Source: Thermoanaerobacterales bacterium
GTDB lineage: Bacteria; Actinomycetota; Acidimicrobiia; Acidimicrobiales; JACDCH01
Assembly (NCBI GenBank): GCA_017577565.1
Contig: PKRH01000056.1
Coordinates: 1 to 21,403, forward strand
Direction of reading: 5' to 3'
Length of the DNA stretch: 21,403 nt
Within the stretch, counting starts at the first letter, position 1. Every line of letters begins with the position of its first letter. The translations under genes were made by a program, and so were the position numbers. Under the pieces are notes generated by a model, which was given only the letters and a program-made list of their open reading frames with translations, was not told the DNA's origin and ran no database searches. Below are positions 14,057 through 21,403 of this stretch, one piece after another.

Positions 14057-14917
14057 GTGCCCACCAGCGATCGCTCCCTCACCGGCCGCCGGGTGCTCAT
14101 CACCGGCGCCGCGCGCGGCATCGGCGCCGCCCTCGCCCGCCGCCTCCACGACCGGGGCGCCCGGGTGGCCCTCGCCGGGCTCGAGCCCGACCGCCTCGCC
14201 GAGGTGGCCCGGGCCTGTGGCGACGCGCCGTGGTGGCCGTGCGACGTCGGCGACCGCGAGGCCGTCGAGGCCGCCGTCGACGGCGCCGCGACCCGGCTGG
14301 GCGGCCTCGACGTCGTCGTGGCCAACGCCGGCGTCGCCGCCCAGCTGCCGCTCGTCGGCGGCGACCCCGAGGTGTTCGAGACCACCCTGCGGGTCAACAC
14401 CGCCGGCGTCTACTACACGCTGCGGGCCGCCGGGCCCCACATCGGCCACCCGCGGGGCTACGCGCTGGCCATCTCCTCGCTCGCCGCGGCCGTGCACGCC
14501 CCGCTGCTCGGCGCCTACAGCGCGTCGAAGGCGGCCGTCGAGGCGCTCGGCAACACGCTGCGGGCCGAGCTGCGCCACACCGGCGCCCGGGTCGGGGTGG
14601 CCTACTTCGCCGAGCTGGACACCGACATGACCCGCCGGGGCTTCGGGACGAAGGCGGCGGCGCACGCCCAGCGCCACGGGCGCCTGCCGGTCGCGCCGCT
14701 GGACGTCGGCATCGACGCCCTCGAGCGGGGGATCGCCCGCCGGGCCAAGCGCATCGTCGCCCCCTGGTGGGTGGGCATCGCCCTGCCGCTGCGCATGGCC
14801 GTCCAGCCCGTGCTCGACCTGGCGGTCCAGCGGAGCCTGCCCGAGGCGCTGCGCATCGCCCGCGAGGAGCACGCCCCGCTGACGACCCCGCAGCCGAGCG
14901 GCGACCGTGACGGCTGA
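14057..14917 (+). CDS. Short-chain dehydrogenase/reductase (SDR)
   Basis: The 286-residue protein is a classical SDR with a Rossmann fold. The cofactor motif ITGAARGIG spans 15-23, and an Arg within it (R20) is common in SDRs. NAG is at 90-92 and the structural Asn N114 is in LRVNTAG. The catalytic triad is S141, Y154 and K158 (YSASK). The C-terminal extension (about 200-286) includes a hydrophobic stretch WWVGIALPLRMAVQPVL, suggesting membrane contact or a lipophilic substrate. The substrate is unknown. The GTG start is supported by TAGCGT 8 nt upstream and by the nearness of the cofactor motif. It diverges from marR, which could bring it under the same operator, and it overlaps the next gene by 11 nt. 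Confidence 0.9.
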   Translation: MPTSDRSLTGRRVLITGAARGIGAALARRLHDRGARVALAGLEPDRLAEVARACGDAPWWPCDVGDREAVEAAVDGAATRLGGLDVVVANAGVAAQLPLVGGDPEVFETTLRVNTAGVYYTLRAAGPHIGHPRGYALAISSLAAAVHAPLLGAYSASKAAVEALGNTLRAELRHTGARVGVAYFAELDTDMTRRGFGTKAAAHAQRHGRLPVAPLDVGIDALERGIARRAKRIVAPWWVGIALPLRMAVQPVLDLAVQRSLPEALRIAREEHAPLTTPQPSGDRDG

Positions 14918-15509
14918 CGGGGGCGGTGGCCCCCGCATCGCACCCGCGACCACACGGAGCGAGGCCGGCTGGACGGCGTGGGTCGTCAGCCGGGCCTCCG
15001 GCTGGGTCACCGGGACCAACCCGCCCAACCTCTTCCTGACCCTGGCCCGCAACCCCCGCCTGTTCCGGGGCTGGCTGCGCTTCGCGTCGCGGCTCATGCC
15101 GGGCGGTCGCCTCCCCCGGCGCGAGACCGAGCTGGTCATCCTGCGGGTCGCCCACCTGCGGGGGTGCGCCTACGAGCTCGAGCACCACCGCCGCCTGGGG
15201 CGACGGGCCGGGATCACCGACGCCGACCTGGCCCGGGTCGCCGAGGGCCCGGCGGCGGAGGGGTGGACCGAGCGGGAGCGGGCCCTGCTCACCGCCGCCG
15301 ACGAGCTGGTCCGGGAGCGCGACCTGACCGACGGCACCTGGGGGGCGCTGACCCGCCACCTCGACACCCCCCGGGTGATCGAGCTGGTCCTGCTCGTCAC
15401 CCACTACGACATGCTGGCCACGACCATCGGCGCGCTGCGCGTCGAGCCCGACCGGGAGATCAGCCGGCGGCGGCCGCCGCGCCCTCGGGGACGCCGTCGA
15501 CGAAGGTGA
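14907..15509 (+). CDS. Carboxymuconolactone decarboxylase-family (AhpD-like) protein
   Basis: This 200-residue protein carries the carboxymuconolactone-decarboxylase/AhpD helical core: NPRLFRGWLRFASRLMPGGRLPRRETELVILRVAHLRGCAYELEHH, then RRAGITDADLARV, and a second helical half with ERALLTAADELVRERDLTD and VIELVLLVTHYDMLATTIGAL. The motif around the catalytic position reads C87-A-Y-E90-L-E-H93-H94. AhpD peroxidase proteins have CxxC here, so with one Cys this is unlikely to be a disulfide reductase. The role is undetermined. The GTG start lies within the SDR stop region (11-nt overlap), so the two are co-translated. The last 15 or so residues are Arg/Pro-rich and are encoded where the gene overlaps the convergent helicase gene. 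Confidence 0.85.
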   Translation: MTADGGGGPRIAPATTRSEAGWTAWVVSRASGWVTGTNPPNLFLTLARNPRLFRGWLRFASRLMPGGRLPRRETELVILRVAHLRGCAYELEHHRRLGRRAGITDADLARVAEGPAAEGWTERERALLTAADELVRERDLTDGTWGALTRHLDTPRVIELVLLVTHYDMLATTIGALRVEPDREISRRRPPRPRGRRRRR

Positions 15510-18500
15510 CGGTGTTGGTCCGCACCGCCGGCACCCGCGGGCCCCGGATGACGACGCCGGTGAGGTTGAGCGGGTCGCAGGCGTTGACGACCACCCGCTC
15601 GCCGTCGCGGGGCCGGCGGCGGATCTCCTTCAGCCCGTCGACGGCCTCGGGCAGCGCGAACTGCTCGCCGCTGAACCCCTCGACGAAGCGGCCGCCGCGC
15701 ACCAGGCCCCGGTCCTCGAAGCGCCGCAGCGCCCACTGCAGCTCGCGCCACGGCACCGGCAGGCCCTCGTGGACGACGAGGTCGCGGAAGACGACGCCCC
15801 ACCGCTGCAGCAGCTGGTCGGCCACCGCCTCGGCCAGGCCCTCGCGGTCGTCGACCGGCTCGACGTCGCCGACGAGCGACCAGCGCCCGGGCGCGATGGT
15901 CGGCCCCCGGGCGCCCCGGCGCCGCCGGCTCAGCGACCGGGTCGGGGCGACGGTGCGGCGCCGGTCGTCGACCAGCGCCCGGATGGCGGCGAACCCGTCG
16001 GCCGTCAGCAGGCCCCGGGCGACGCCGTCCCACAGCGCCTGCTCGACGTCGGTGACGAGCCGGCCGGTGTCGGCAGCCAGCTCGGAGATGAACCGGGCCC
16101 CCTTGGACCGCAGCGCCTCGACGACCTCGGCGGTGGCGCCGACGGCCGGCGGCTCGGGCCGGGCGTCCAGCCGCGCCGCCTGGAGCAGCCACGTGAGGTC
16201 CTCGCGGAAGGCGAGCGTCACCGGCGTGGCCTTGTTGGGGCTGGACCGGCGGTCGCTCGACGGCTGCGGCACGGACAGCCGGAGCCAGGTGACCTCGCCC
16301 TCGTGGCACAGCCGGTCGAGCATCGAGGGCGCGTAGCCCTGGACGCGCCGGGCGAGGACCTCCGGCTCCCACGCCGCGGCCGCCACCTCGAAGCCCTGGA
16401 GCTGCTCGATCACCCGGCGGAGGCCGTGGTGGCCCCGCAGCTGGGTGCCGGGGGCCACGTGCTGCCAGCGCAGCAGGAAGCGCATGAGGTCGCGCGCGGT
16501 GACCGGCTCGACCTCGCGGCGGCGGGCCCGGCGGGAGTAGGCGTGCATGCGGGCGAGCAGCCGGCGCGAGCACCACTCGACCTCACCGTCCTCGGCGGTG
16601 AAGCGGCCCTGCAGCACGGTGCCCTCGCTCTCCAGCGCCGCCAGGCCGGCGGCCACGAGGGGCTCGGCCAGGCCCGTGCGCCGGACGAGCTCGGCCGCCG
16701 TCACCGGCCCCAGGACGTCGAGGTGGCCCCGCAGGACGTCGGCCGCCACCTGCTCGCGGGGGTGCGCGGCGTCGTCCGCGCCCCGCAGCACGACCGCGGC
16801 ATGGGCGTCGAGCTCGGTCGGCCACCACAGCTCGCCCCCGCCCGCGCCGCCGGTGCCCGACCGGACCCGTCCCCGGGCGGCGAGCTGGTCGAACAGGTCG
16901 CGCCACTCGGGCCGGGCCGGGGCGACGACCAGGCTGGACAGCAGGTCGTGCAGCTCGTCCGGGGTGCGGGGCACCGGCGCCACCTCGTCGCGCACCCGGG
17001 CGATCGCCTCGGGGTCGAGGCGGCCGATGGTGGACAGGTCGACCGGCAGCCCCCGGCGCAGCGGCACGGCGTTGGTGCGCCGGTCCTGCGCCTCGCCGTC
17101 GTCGAGGAAGGCGTAGGGCTTGGCGGTCAGGATCTCGTGGGCGAAGGCCGAGGCCTCGGTGGTGTCGCGCACGTGCACCTGCACCCGGCCCGACTCGATG
17201 CCCTCGAGCAGGTCGACCAGCCCGTCGACGTCGAGGCCCTCGGTGAGGGTGTCGTGCATGGTCTGCCGCACGATCGGGTGGTCGGGCACCTCGATCGGCC
17301 CGCTGACGTTCTCCTGGCAGGCGGCCGCCTGGGGGAACAGGGCCGCCATGAGGTCGTCGGCCTCCATGCGCTGGATGGGCGGCGGGTTGCGCCGTCCGCC
17401 CCGCCAGCGCAGGACGAGCAGCGACCGGTTGAGGTTCCAGCGCCAGCGGCTCTGGAACATCGGCGACATCGGCGCCAGCACCGCCTGCTGGAGCACCTGG
17501 CGCACCGTGCGGCTGTGGAGGAAGCGCGGCACGTCCGCCAGCGGGAAGCTGTGGTGGGGGCCCAGCGACAGCACGATGGCGTCGTCGTTGGCGGCGGCCT
17601 GCAGCTCGAAGTCGAAGGTGACGCAGAAGCGCTTGCGCAGCGCCAGGCCGAGGGCCCGGTTGACCCGCGACCCGTAGGGCGAGTGGACGACGAGGTGCAT
17701 GCCGTCGACCTCGTCGAAGAACCGCTCGAACACGAGGTGCTCGTGCGTGGGCACGACGCCGAGCACGGCCCGGCCCGCCGCCACGTAGTCGACGATCTGG
17801 TCGATCGCGTCGTCGCCGAGCGGGGCGGCGCGCCGGAGCCAGTCGCGGGCGCCCTCGCGGTCGCCGGCGGCCAGGTGGCGGTCGAGCGCCGCCCGCAGCG
17901 TCGACACCGCGCGGGACAGCTCGGGCGTGCGGCCGGGCGCCTCGCCCAGCCAGAACGGGATCGTCGGCGGCTTGCCCTCGGCGTCGACCACCCGCACGAC
18001 GCCGGGCCCCACCTGGCGGATCTGCCACGAGTGGGTGCCGAGCAGGAAGATGTCGCCCGCCATCGACTCGACGGCCCAGTCCTCGTTGACCGTGCCGACG
18101 AACAGCTCGTCGGGCTCGAGGACGACCCGGTAGTCGCCGGTCTCGGGGATGGCGCCGCCGGAGGTCAGCGCGGCCAGGCGGGCGCCCGGACGGGCCCGCA
18201 CCTCGCCGTTGACCCGGTCGACGTGCAGCCAGGCGCCCCGGGGGCCCCGGCCGGTGCGGACGCCCCGGCCGACCATGTCGACGACCTCGTCGAACGTCTC
18301 CCGGGACAGGTCGCGGTAGGGCCAGGCCCGCCGCACGAGGTCGTGGAGGTCGTCGAGCCGGTACCCCTCCTCGCCGACGGCGGCCACCTCGGCCACGACC
18401 TGCTGGGCCAGGATGTCGAGCGGCGCCTCGGGCGGGCGCACCGCGTCGAGCTCGCCCTCGACCACCGCCATGAGCAGGGCGGCGCTCTCCACCAGCTCGT

Positions 18501-19704
18501 CGCGGGTGAGCGGGAACAGGCGGCCCTTGGGCACCCCCCGCAGGCTGTGGTTGGCCCGGCCCACCCGCTGCAGGAAGGTGGCGATGCTGCGGGGCGAGCC
18601 CACCTGGCAGACCAGCTCGACCGGGCCGACGTCGATGCCCAGCTCGAGCGAGGCGGTGGCGACCAGCGCCCGCAGGTCGCCGGCCCGCAGGCGGGACTCG
18701 ACCCGGTGGCGCCGCTCGCGCGACAGCGACCCGTGGTGGGCGGCGACCACGTCGTCGCCCAGGCGCTCGCCCAGCTGGTGGGCCAGCCGCTCGGCCAGGC
18801 GGCGGGTGTTGACGAACACCAGGGTGGTGCGGTGCTCGCGCACCAGCTCGGCGATGCGGTCGAGCACGTCGCCCACCTGCTCGGCCGAGGCCACGGCCTC
18901 GAGCTCGCCCTGCGGGAGCTCGAGGGCCAGGTCGAGCTCCCGGCGGTGCCCGGTGTCGACGATGGCGCACGGCCGCGGCGCCCCGGTGCCGCACAGCAGG
19001 TCGGCCACCAGCTCGATCGGCCGCTGCGTGGCGGACAGGCCGATCCGCTGGGGCCGGGCCGCGCAGGCCCGCTCGAGCCGCTCGAGCGTCAGGGCCAGGT
19101 GGGCGCCCCGCTTGTCGCGGGCCACGGCGTGGATCTCGTCGACGATGACGGTCTCGACCGTGCGCAGCACGTCGCGGCTGCGCCCGGCGGTGACCAGCAG
19201 GTAGAGCGACTCCGGCGTCGTGACGACGAAGTTGGGCGGCCGGCGCACCATCGACGAGCGCTCGCCGGAGGTGGAGTCGCCCGTGCGCACGGCGACCCGC
19301 AGGTCGGGCGCGTCGAGGCCCAGCTCGGCCGCCACCTCGGCGATCTCGCGCAGGGGGCGCTCGAGGTTCTCGGCGATGTCGACGGCGAGCGCCTTGAGCG
19401 GCGACACGTAGACGACCTGCGCCCGGCCGGTGACCTCCTCGCCCCGGGCGTGGGCCCGGTAGAGGCGGTCGATGCACACGAGGAACCCGGCCAGCGTCTT
19501 GCCCGAGCCGGTGGGGGCGGCGACGAGGGTGTCGAGCCCCCGGGCGATGCGCTCCCACCCGGCCCGCTGGGCCGGGGTGGGCCCGTCGGGGAAGCGGCGG
19601 GCGAACCACGTCGCCACCGCCGGGTGGAACCCGTCGCCGAGCGCGCCGGCACCCGGGTCGACCCGGGGGACCGGGAACAGCCGGGGGTGCTCGACGCTGA
19701 CCAT
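15460..19704 (-). CDS. lhr: Lhr-type ATP-dependent DNA helicase, superfamily 2
   Basis: The 1414-residue protein is a long Lhr ('large helicase-related') DNA translocase/helicase. Helicase motifs appear in order: TPAQRAGWERI (43-53, Q-motif region), Walker A APTGSGKT (63-70), VSPLKALAVDI (100-110), TTPESLYLL (162-170), the DEIH box (189-192), LSATQRPIELVA (223-234), VFVNTRRLAERLA (297-309), HHGSLSRERR (323-332), TASLELGIDVG (350-360) and QRVGRANH (379-386). After the winged-helix/Lhr core comes a long C-terminal region (about 860-1414) with further HTH-like segments, as in mycobacterial Lhr (about 1500 residues). Lhr is a 3'-5' DNA-dependent ATPase linked to DNA repair. The ATG at 19704 has a TACCCT hexamer 9 nt upstream. 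Its 3' end overlaps the convergent AhpD-like gene by 50 bp. Confidence 0.95.
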   Translation of the reverse strand: MVSVEHPRLFPVPRVDPGAGALGDGFHPAVATWFARRFPDGPTPAQRAGWERIARGLDTLVAAPTGSGKTLAGFLVCIDRLYRAHARGEEVTGRAQVVYVSPLKALAVDIAENLERPLREIAEVAAELGLDAPDLRVAVRTGDSTSGERSSMVRRPPNFVVTTPESLYLLVTAGRSRDVLRTVETVIVDEIHAVARDKRGAHLALTLERLERACAARPQRIGLSATQRPIELVADLLCGTGAPRPCAIVDTGHRRELDLALELPQGELEAVASAEQVGDVLDRIAELVREHRTTLVFVNTRRLAERLAHQLGERLGDDVVAAHHGSLSRERRHRVESRLRAGDLRALVATASLELGIDVGPVELVCQVGSPRSIATFLQRVGRANHSLRGVPKGRLFPLTRDELVESAALLMAVVEGELDAVRPPEAPLDILAQQVVAEVAAVGEEGYRLDDLHDLVRRAWPYRDLSRETFDEVVDMVGRGVRTGRGPRGAWLHVDRVNGEVRARPGARLAALTSGGAIPETGDYRVVLEPDELFVGTVNEDWAVESMAGDIFLLGTHSWQIRQVGPGVVRVVDAEGKPPTIPFWLGEAPGRTPELSRAVSTLRAALDRHLAAGDREGARDWLRRAAPLGDDAIDQIVDYVAAGRAVLGVVPTHEHLVFERFFDEVDGMHLVVHSPYGSRVNRALGLALRKRFCVTFDFELQAAANDDAIVLSLGPHHSFPLADVPRFLHSRTVRQVLQQAVLAPMSPMFQSRWRWNLNRSLLVLRWRGGRRNPPPIQRMEADDLMAALFPQAAACQENVSGPIEVPDHPIVRQTMHDTLTEGLDVDGLVDLLEGIESGRVQVHVRDTTEASAFAHEILTAKPYAFLDDGEAQDRRTNAVPLRRGLPVDLSTIGRLDPEAIARVRDEVAPVPRTPDELHDLLSSLVVAPARPEWRDLFDQLAARGRVRSGTGGAGGGELWWPTELDAHAAVVLRGADDAAHPREQVAADVLRGHLDVLGPVTAAELVRRTGLAEPLVAAGLAALESEGTVLQGRFTAEDGEVEWCSRRLLARMHAYSRRARRREVEPVTARDLMRFLLRWQHVAPGTQLRGHHGLRRVIEQLQGFEVAAAAWEPEVLARRVQGYAPSMLDRLCHEGEVTWLRLSVPQPSSDRRSSPNKATPVTLAFREDLTWLLQAARLDARPEPPAVGATAEVVEALRSKGARFISELAADTGRLVTDVEQALWDGVARGLLTADGFAAIRALVDDRRRTVAPTRSLSRRRRGARGPTIAPGRWSLVGDVEPVDDREGLAEAVADQLLQRWGVVFRDLVVHEGLPVPWRELQWALRRFEDRGLVRGGRFVEGFSGEQFALPEAVDGLKEIRRRPRDGERVVVNACDPLNLTGVVIRGPRVPAVRTNTVTFVDGVPEGAAAAAG

Positions 19705-19713
19705 GCCGCCCCG

Positions 19714-19719
19714 AGGGTA
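19714..19719 (-). promoter_or_regulatory. -10 hexamer TACCCT, leaderless type, for lhr
   Basis: TACCCT on the minus strand ends 9 nt before the ATG at 19704. The 90-bp gap to the divergent universal stress gene must hold promoters for both. Confidence 0.4.
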
Positions 19720-19794
19720 CCGGCGGCCACCGACGGTCGACGATCGAGCCCTTCGGCCCTACCGCGCGTCGCCCCGGCACGCGAGGCTGTGGTC

Positions 19795-20688
19795 ATGGAG
19801 AAGATCGTTGTCGGTGTGGACGGGTCCGAGCACAGCGCCGTGGCGCTGCGCTGGGCGGCCCGCGAGGCCGAGCTGCACGGGGCCGAGCTGGTGGCCGTGC
19901 TCGTGTGGGACCTGTTCAACCAGCGCCACGCCGACGGCAGCCGCCGCTTCGACCCGGAGTACGACGCCACCAAGGCCGACGCCGCCCTGCTCGCCTCGCT
20001 GGAGGCGGCGCTGGGCGCCGAGGCGGCGCAGAAGGTCACCCGGCGCCCCGTCTGCGACGTCCCCGCCCCCGGGCTGCTCGAGGCCGCCCAGGAGGCCGAC
20101 CTCCTCGTCGTGGGCGCCCGGGGCCTCGGCGGCTTCAAGGGGCTCCTGCTCGGCTCGGTCAGCCAGCAGTGCCTGCACCACGCCCCCGGGCCGATCGCCA
20201 TCGTCCGCACCACCGCGGCCGGCGAGGCCACCGGACGCACCGACGGTGAGCCCGAGCGGATCGTCGTCGGCGTCGACGGCTCCGAGCCCTCGCGCGCGGC
20301 CCTGCGCTGGGCCCTCCGGGAGGGCGCCAAGCGGGACGCCGTCGTCCAGGCGGTGCACGTCTGGGAGGTGCCGGTGATCTACGGCCCGGTCGGCATCGGG
20401 TTCCCCTACGACACCGGCCCGATCGAGGACGCCTCCCGCAAGCTGCTCGACGACGTGGTCGACAAGGCGGTGGCCGAGACCGGCGAGACCGGGGTCACCG
20501 TCGAGCGCACGCTGCTCTCCGGCGGCGTCGCCACCACCGTGCTCGAGGTCGCGGACGGCGCCGACCTCCTGGTCGTCGGCCGGCGGGGCCTCGGCGGCTT
20601 CCAGCGGCTGCTGCTGGGCTCGGTGTCCGAGCACGTCGCCCGCCACGCCCCCTGCCCCGTCGTCGTCATCCCGACGGAGGCCGCATGA
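19795..20688 (+). CDS. Tandem-domain universal stress protein
   Basis: The 297-residue protein contains two UspA domains. The first begins KIVVGVDGSEHSAVALRWA (3-21) and ends with the ATP-loop pattern VVGARGLGGFKGLLLGSVS. The second begins RIVVGVDGSEPSRAALRWA and ends VVGRRGLGGFQRLLLGSVS. Both show the Gx2Gx9G(S/T) motif of ATP-binding universal stress proteins, followed by HAPGPIAIV and HAPCPVVVI. This is the architecture of mycobacterial Rv2623/Rv2005c, which act in hypoxia and dormancy. The ATG at 19795 follows a GAGG sequence by 8 nt. Its stop shares ATGA with the next gene, so it heads a three-gene operon. Role in stress adaptation is inferred from family and context. Confidence 0.93.
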   Translation: MEKIVVGVDGSEHSAVALRWAAREAELHGAELVAVLVWDLFNQRHADGSRRFDPEYDATKADAALLASLEAALGAEAAQKVTRRPVCDVPAPGLLEAAQEADLLVVGARGLGGFKGLLLGSVSQQCLHHAPGPIAIVRTTAAGEATGRTDGEPERIVVGVDGSEPSRAALRWALREGAKRDAVVQAVHVWEVPVIYGPVGIGFPYDTGPIEDASRKLLDDVVDKAVAETGETGVTVERTLLSGGVATTVLEVADGADLLVVGRRGLGGFQRLLLGSVSEHVARHAPCPVVVIPTEAA

Positions 20689-21110
20689 AGCGGACGATCG
20701 ACGCCCGCACCGGCCTGGAGGTGATCGACCCCGACGAGTGCCGCCGCCTCCTCGGCGGCGACGTCGTCGGTCGCCTGGCCATCGTCGACGGCGGCAGCCC
20801 GGCGATCTTCCCGGTGAACTACGCCCTCGACGGCGAGGCCATCGTCTTCCGCACCGCCCCGGGCACCAAGCTCTCGGCCGGGCCCCGGTCGCCGGTGGCC
20901 TTCGAGATCGACGACTTCGACCGCGACCGGCGCACCGGCTGGAGCGTGGTCGTCGTCGGCCGGCTCGAGGAGGTCACCGACACCGACAGCCGGACCCTCG
21001 ACCGCGTCACCCGTCTGCCGGTCGAACCGTGGTCGGGCGGCGACAAGCCGCACTGGATGCGGCTCGTGCCCACCCGCATCAGCGGCCGGCGCATCGTCGA
21101 CACGTCGTGA
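20685..21110 (+). CDS. PNPOx-like flavin-nucleotide-binding protein
   Basis: This 141-residue protein fits the pyridoxamine-5'-phosphate-oxidase-like split-barrel family (Pyridox_ox_2 type). Characteristic stretches are CRRLLGGDVVGRLAIVDGGSP (19-39), AIFPVNYALDGEAIVFRTAPGTKL (40-63), PVAFEIDDFDRDRRTGWSVVVVGRLEEV (69-96), and WMRLVPTRISGRRI near the end. Members bind FMN or F420; which is used here cannot be told, and true PNPOx activity is unlikely for such a short protein. It is joined to the stress protein by an ATGA overlap and to the following gene by GTGA, so all three are probably made together. Similar genes commonly sit beside universal stress genes in actinobacteria. Confidence 0.88.
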   Translation: MKRTIDARTGLEVIDPDECRRLLGGDVVGRLAIVDGGSPAIFPVNYALDGEAIVFRTAPGTKLSAGPRSPVAFEIDDFDRDRRTGWSVVVVGRLEEVTDTDSRTLDRVTRLPVEPWSGGDKPHWMRLVPTRISGRRIVDTS

Positions 21111-21403
21111 CCGCCCCCGCACCCGCCGCGGTCGCCGAGACGCACTCGGCGGTGGTGTTCTTCCTCGGCGACCGCGCCTACAAGGTCAAGAAGCCGGTCG
21201 ACCTCGGCTTCCTCGACTTCCGCTCCCTCGAGGCCCGGCGCCGGGTGTGCCACCGCGAGGTCGAGCTGAACCGGCGGCTCGCGCCCGACGCCTACCTCGG
21301 CGTGGCCGACGTCGTCGGCCCCGACGGCGAGGTGTGCGAGCACATGGTCGTCATGCGCCGGATGCCGCCCGAGCGGCGGCTGTCGACCCTCGTCGCCGAG
21401 GGG
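21107..21403 (+). CDS. Kinase-like protein of the Rv2004c type (APH-like/P-loop fusion), 5' part
   Basis: Ninety-nine codons are present before the right edge cuts the gene. The GTG start overlaps the preceding stop as GTGA. The visible N-terminus reads ETHSAVVFFLGDRAYKVKKP, then VDLGFLDFRSLEARRRVCHREVELNRR and LAPDAYLGVADVV. This is the recognisable beginning of the aminoglycoside-phosphotransferase-like family (COG2187), whose actinobacterial members usually continue into a C-terminal P-loop kinase domain (COG0645). The Lys in AYKVKKP is the expected ATP-binding lysine. The mycobacterial counterpart Rv2004c belongs to the DosR dormancy regulon beside a universal stress gene. The P-loop half lies outside the window, so the fusion is inferred. 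Confidence 0.85.
   Translation, partial: MTAPAPAAVAETHSAVVFFLGDRAYKVKKPVDLGFLDFRSLEARRRVCHREVELNRRLAPDAYLGVADVVGPDGEVCEHMVVMRRMPPERRLSTLVAEG

Noticed and set aside
19752..19771. Possible DosR box upstream of the universal stress gene
   Set aside because: TTCGGCCCT matches seven of nine bases of one half site, but the second half does not match (about 10 of 20 overall). This is too weak to annotate.
15769..20688. Very long plus-strand open frame running opposite the Lhr gene
   Set aside because: It is an antisense shadow caused by GC-rich codons. Its protein is Arg/Gly/Val/Asp-rich with no domain until the true universal stress gene starts at 19795, while the minus strand encodes all helicase motifs.

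Overview
The window is very GC-rich (C or G at most third positions), with tightly packed genes, several GTG starts, an F420-type luciferase-like oxidoreductase, a MarR/MFS_3 pair and a large Lhr-type helicase. This points to a high-GC actinomycete. A lineage such as Acidimicrobiia is plausible, because the malyl-CoA lyase closely resembles the Chloroflexus enzyme and the style is unlike Streptomyces or Mycobacterium, but that placement is inference. Seventeen complete protein genes and one gene cut by the right edge are supported. I see no rRNA, tRNA, CRISPR array, insertion sequence or convincing intrinsic terminator. No gene-free stretch exceeds 160 bases.

Left part (1-5722). Five minus-strand genes read right to left: a small four-helix membrane protein (4770-5171), an uncharacterised protein (3981-4712), a membrane-anchored protein joining a degenerate Hsp70/actin-fold domain to an extracellular Ig-like domain (2122-3921), and an overlapping pair of CitE/malyl-CoA-lyase-family enzymes (989-2056 and 118-996). 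A thioredoxin-fold protein without a CxxC motif (5231-5722) diverges from the membrane protein across a perfect 13-bp palindrome.

Middle part (5733-14917). A class II fumarase (minus) and an iron-sulfur class I fumarase (plus) diverge from a 95-bp region that holds two leaderless-type promoters and an inverted repeat. The class I gene is followed by an F420-type oxidoreductase. Next come a membrane-anchored zinc-metallopeptidase-like protein and a PhyH-like 2-oxoglutarate oxygenase whose iron-binding HxD reads HxA. Divergent from the latter is a small protein made of two tandem helix-turn-helix repeats. A MarR regulator is translationally coupled to an MFS exporter and diverges from an SDR dehydrogenase across a MarR-like operator.

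Right part (14057-21403). The SDR overlaps a carboxymuconolactone-decarboxylase-family gene, whose end overlaps the convergent Lhr helicase by 50 bp. Divergent from the helicase is a stress operon joined by 4-nt stop/start overlaps: a tandem universal stress protein, a flavin-binding PNPOx-like protein, and the start of a kinase-like protein of the Rv2004c type.

A pattern runs across the window. Ten genes have a TA(C/G)nnT hexamer ending 6-9 nt before their start codon, which is the geometry of leaderless transcripts. I used it to choose several starts. The observations most worth a second look are the HxA oxygenase, the Hsp70-like/Ig membrane fusion and the divergent fumarase control region.
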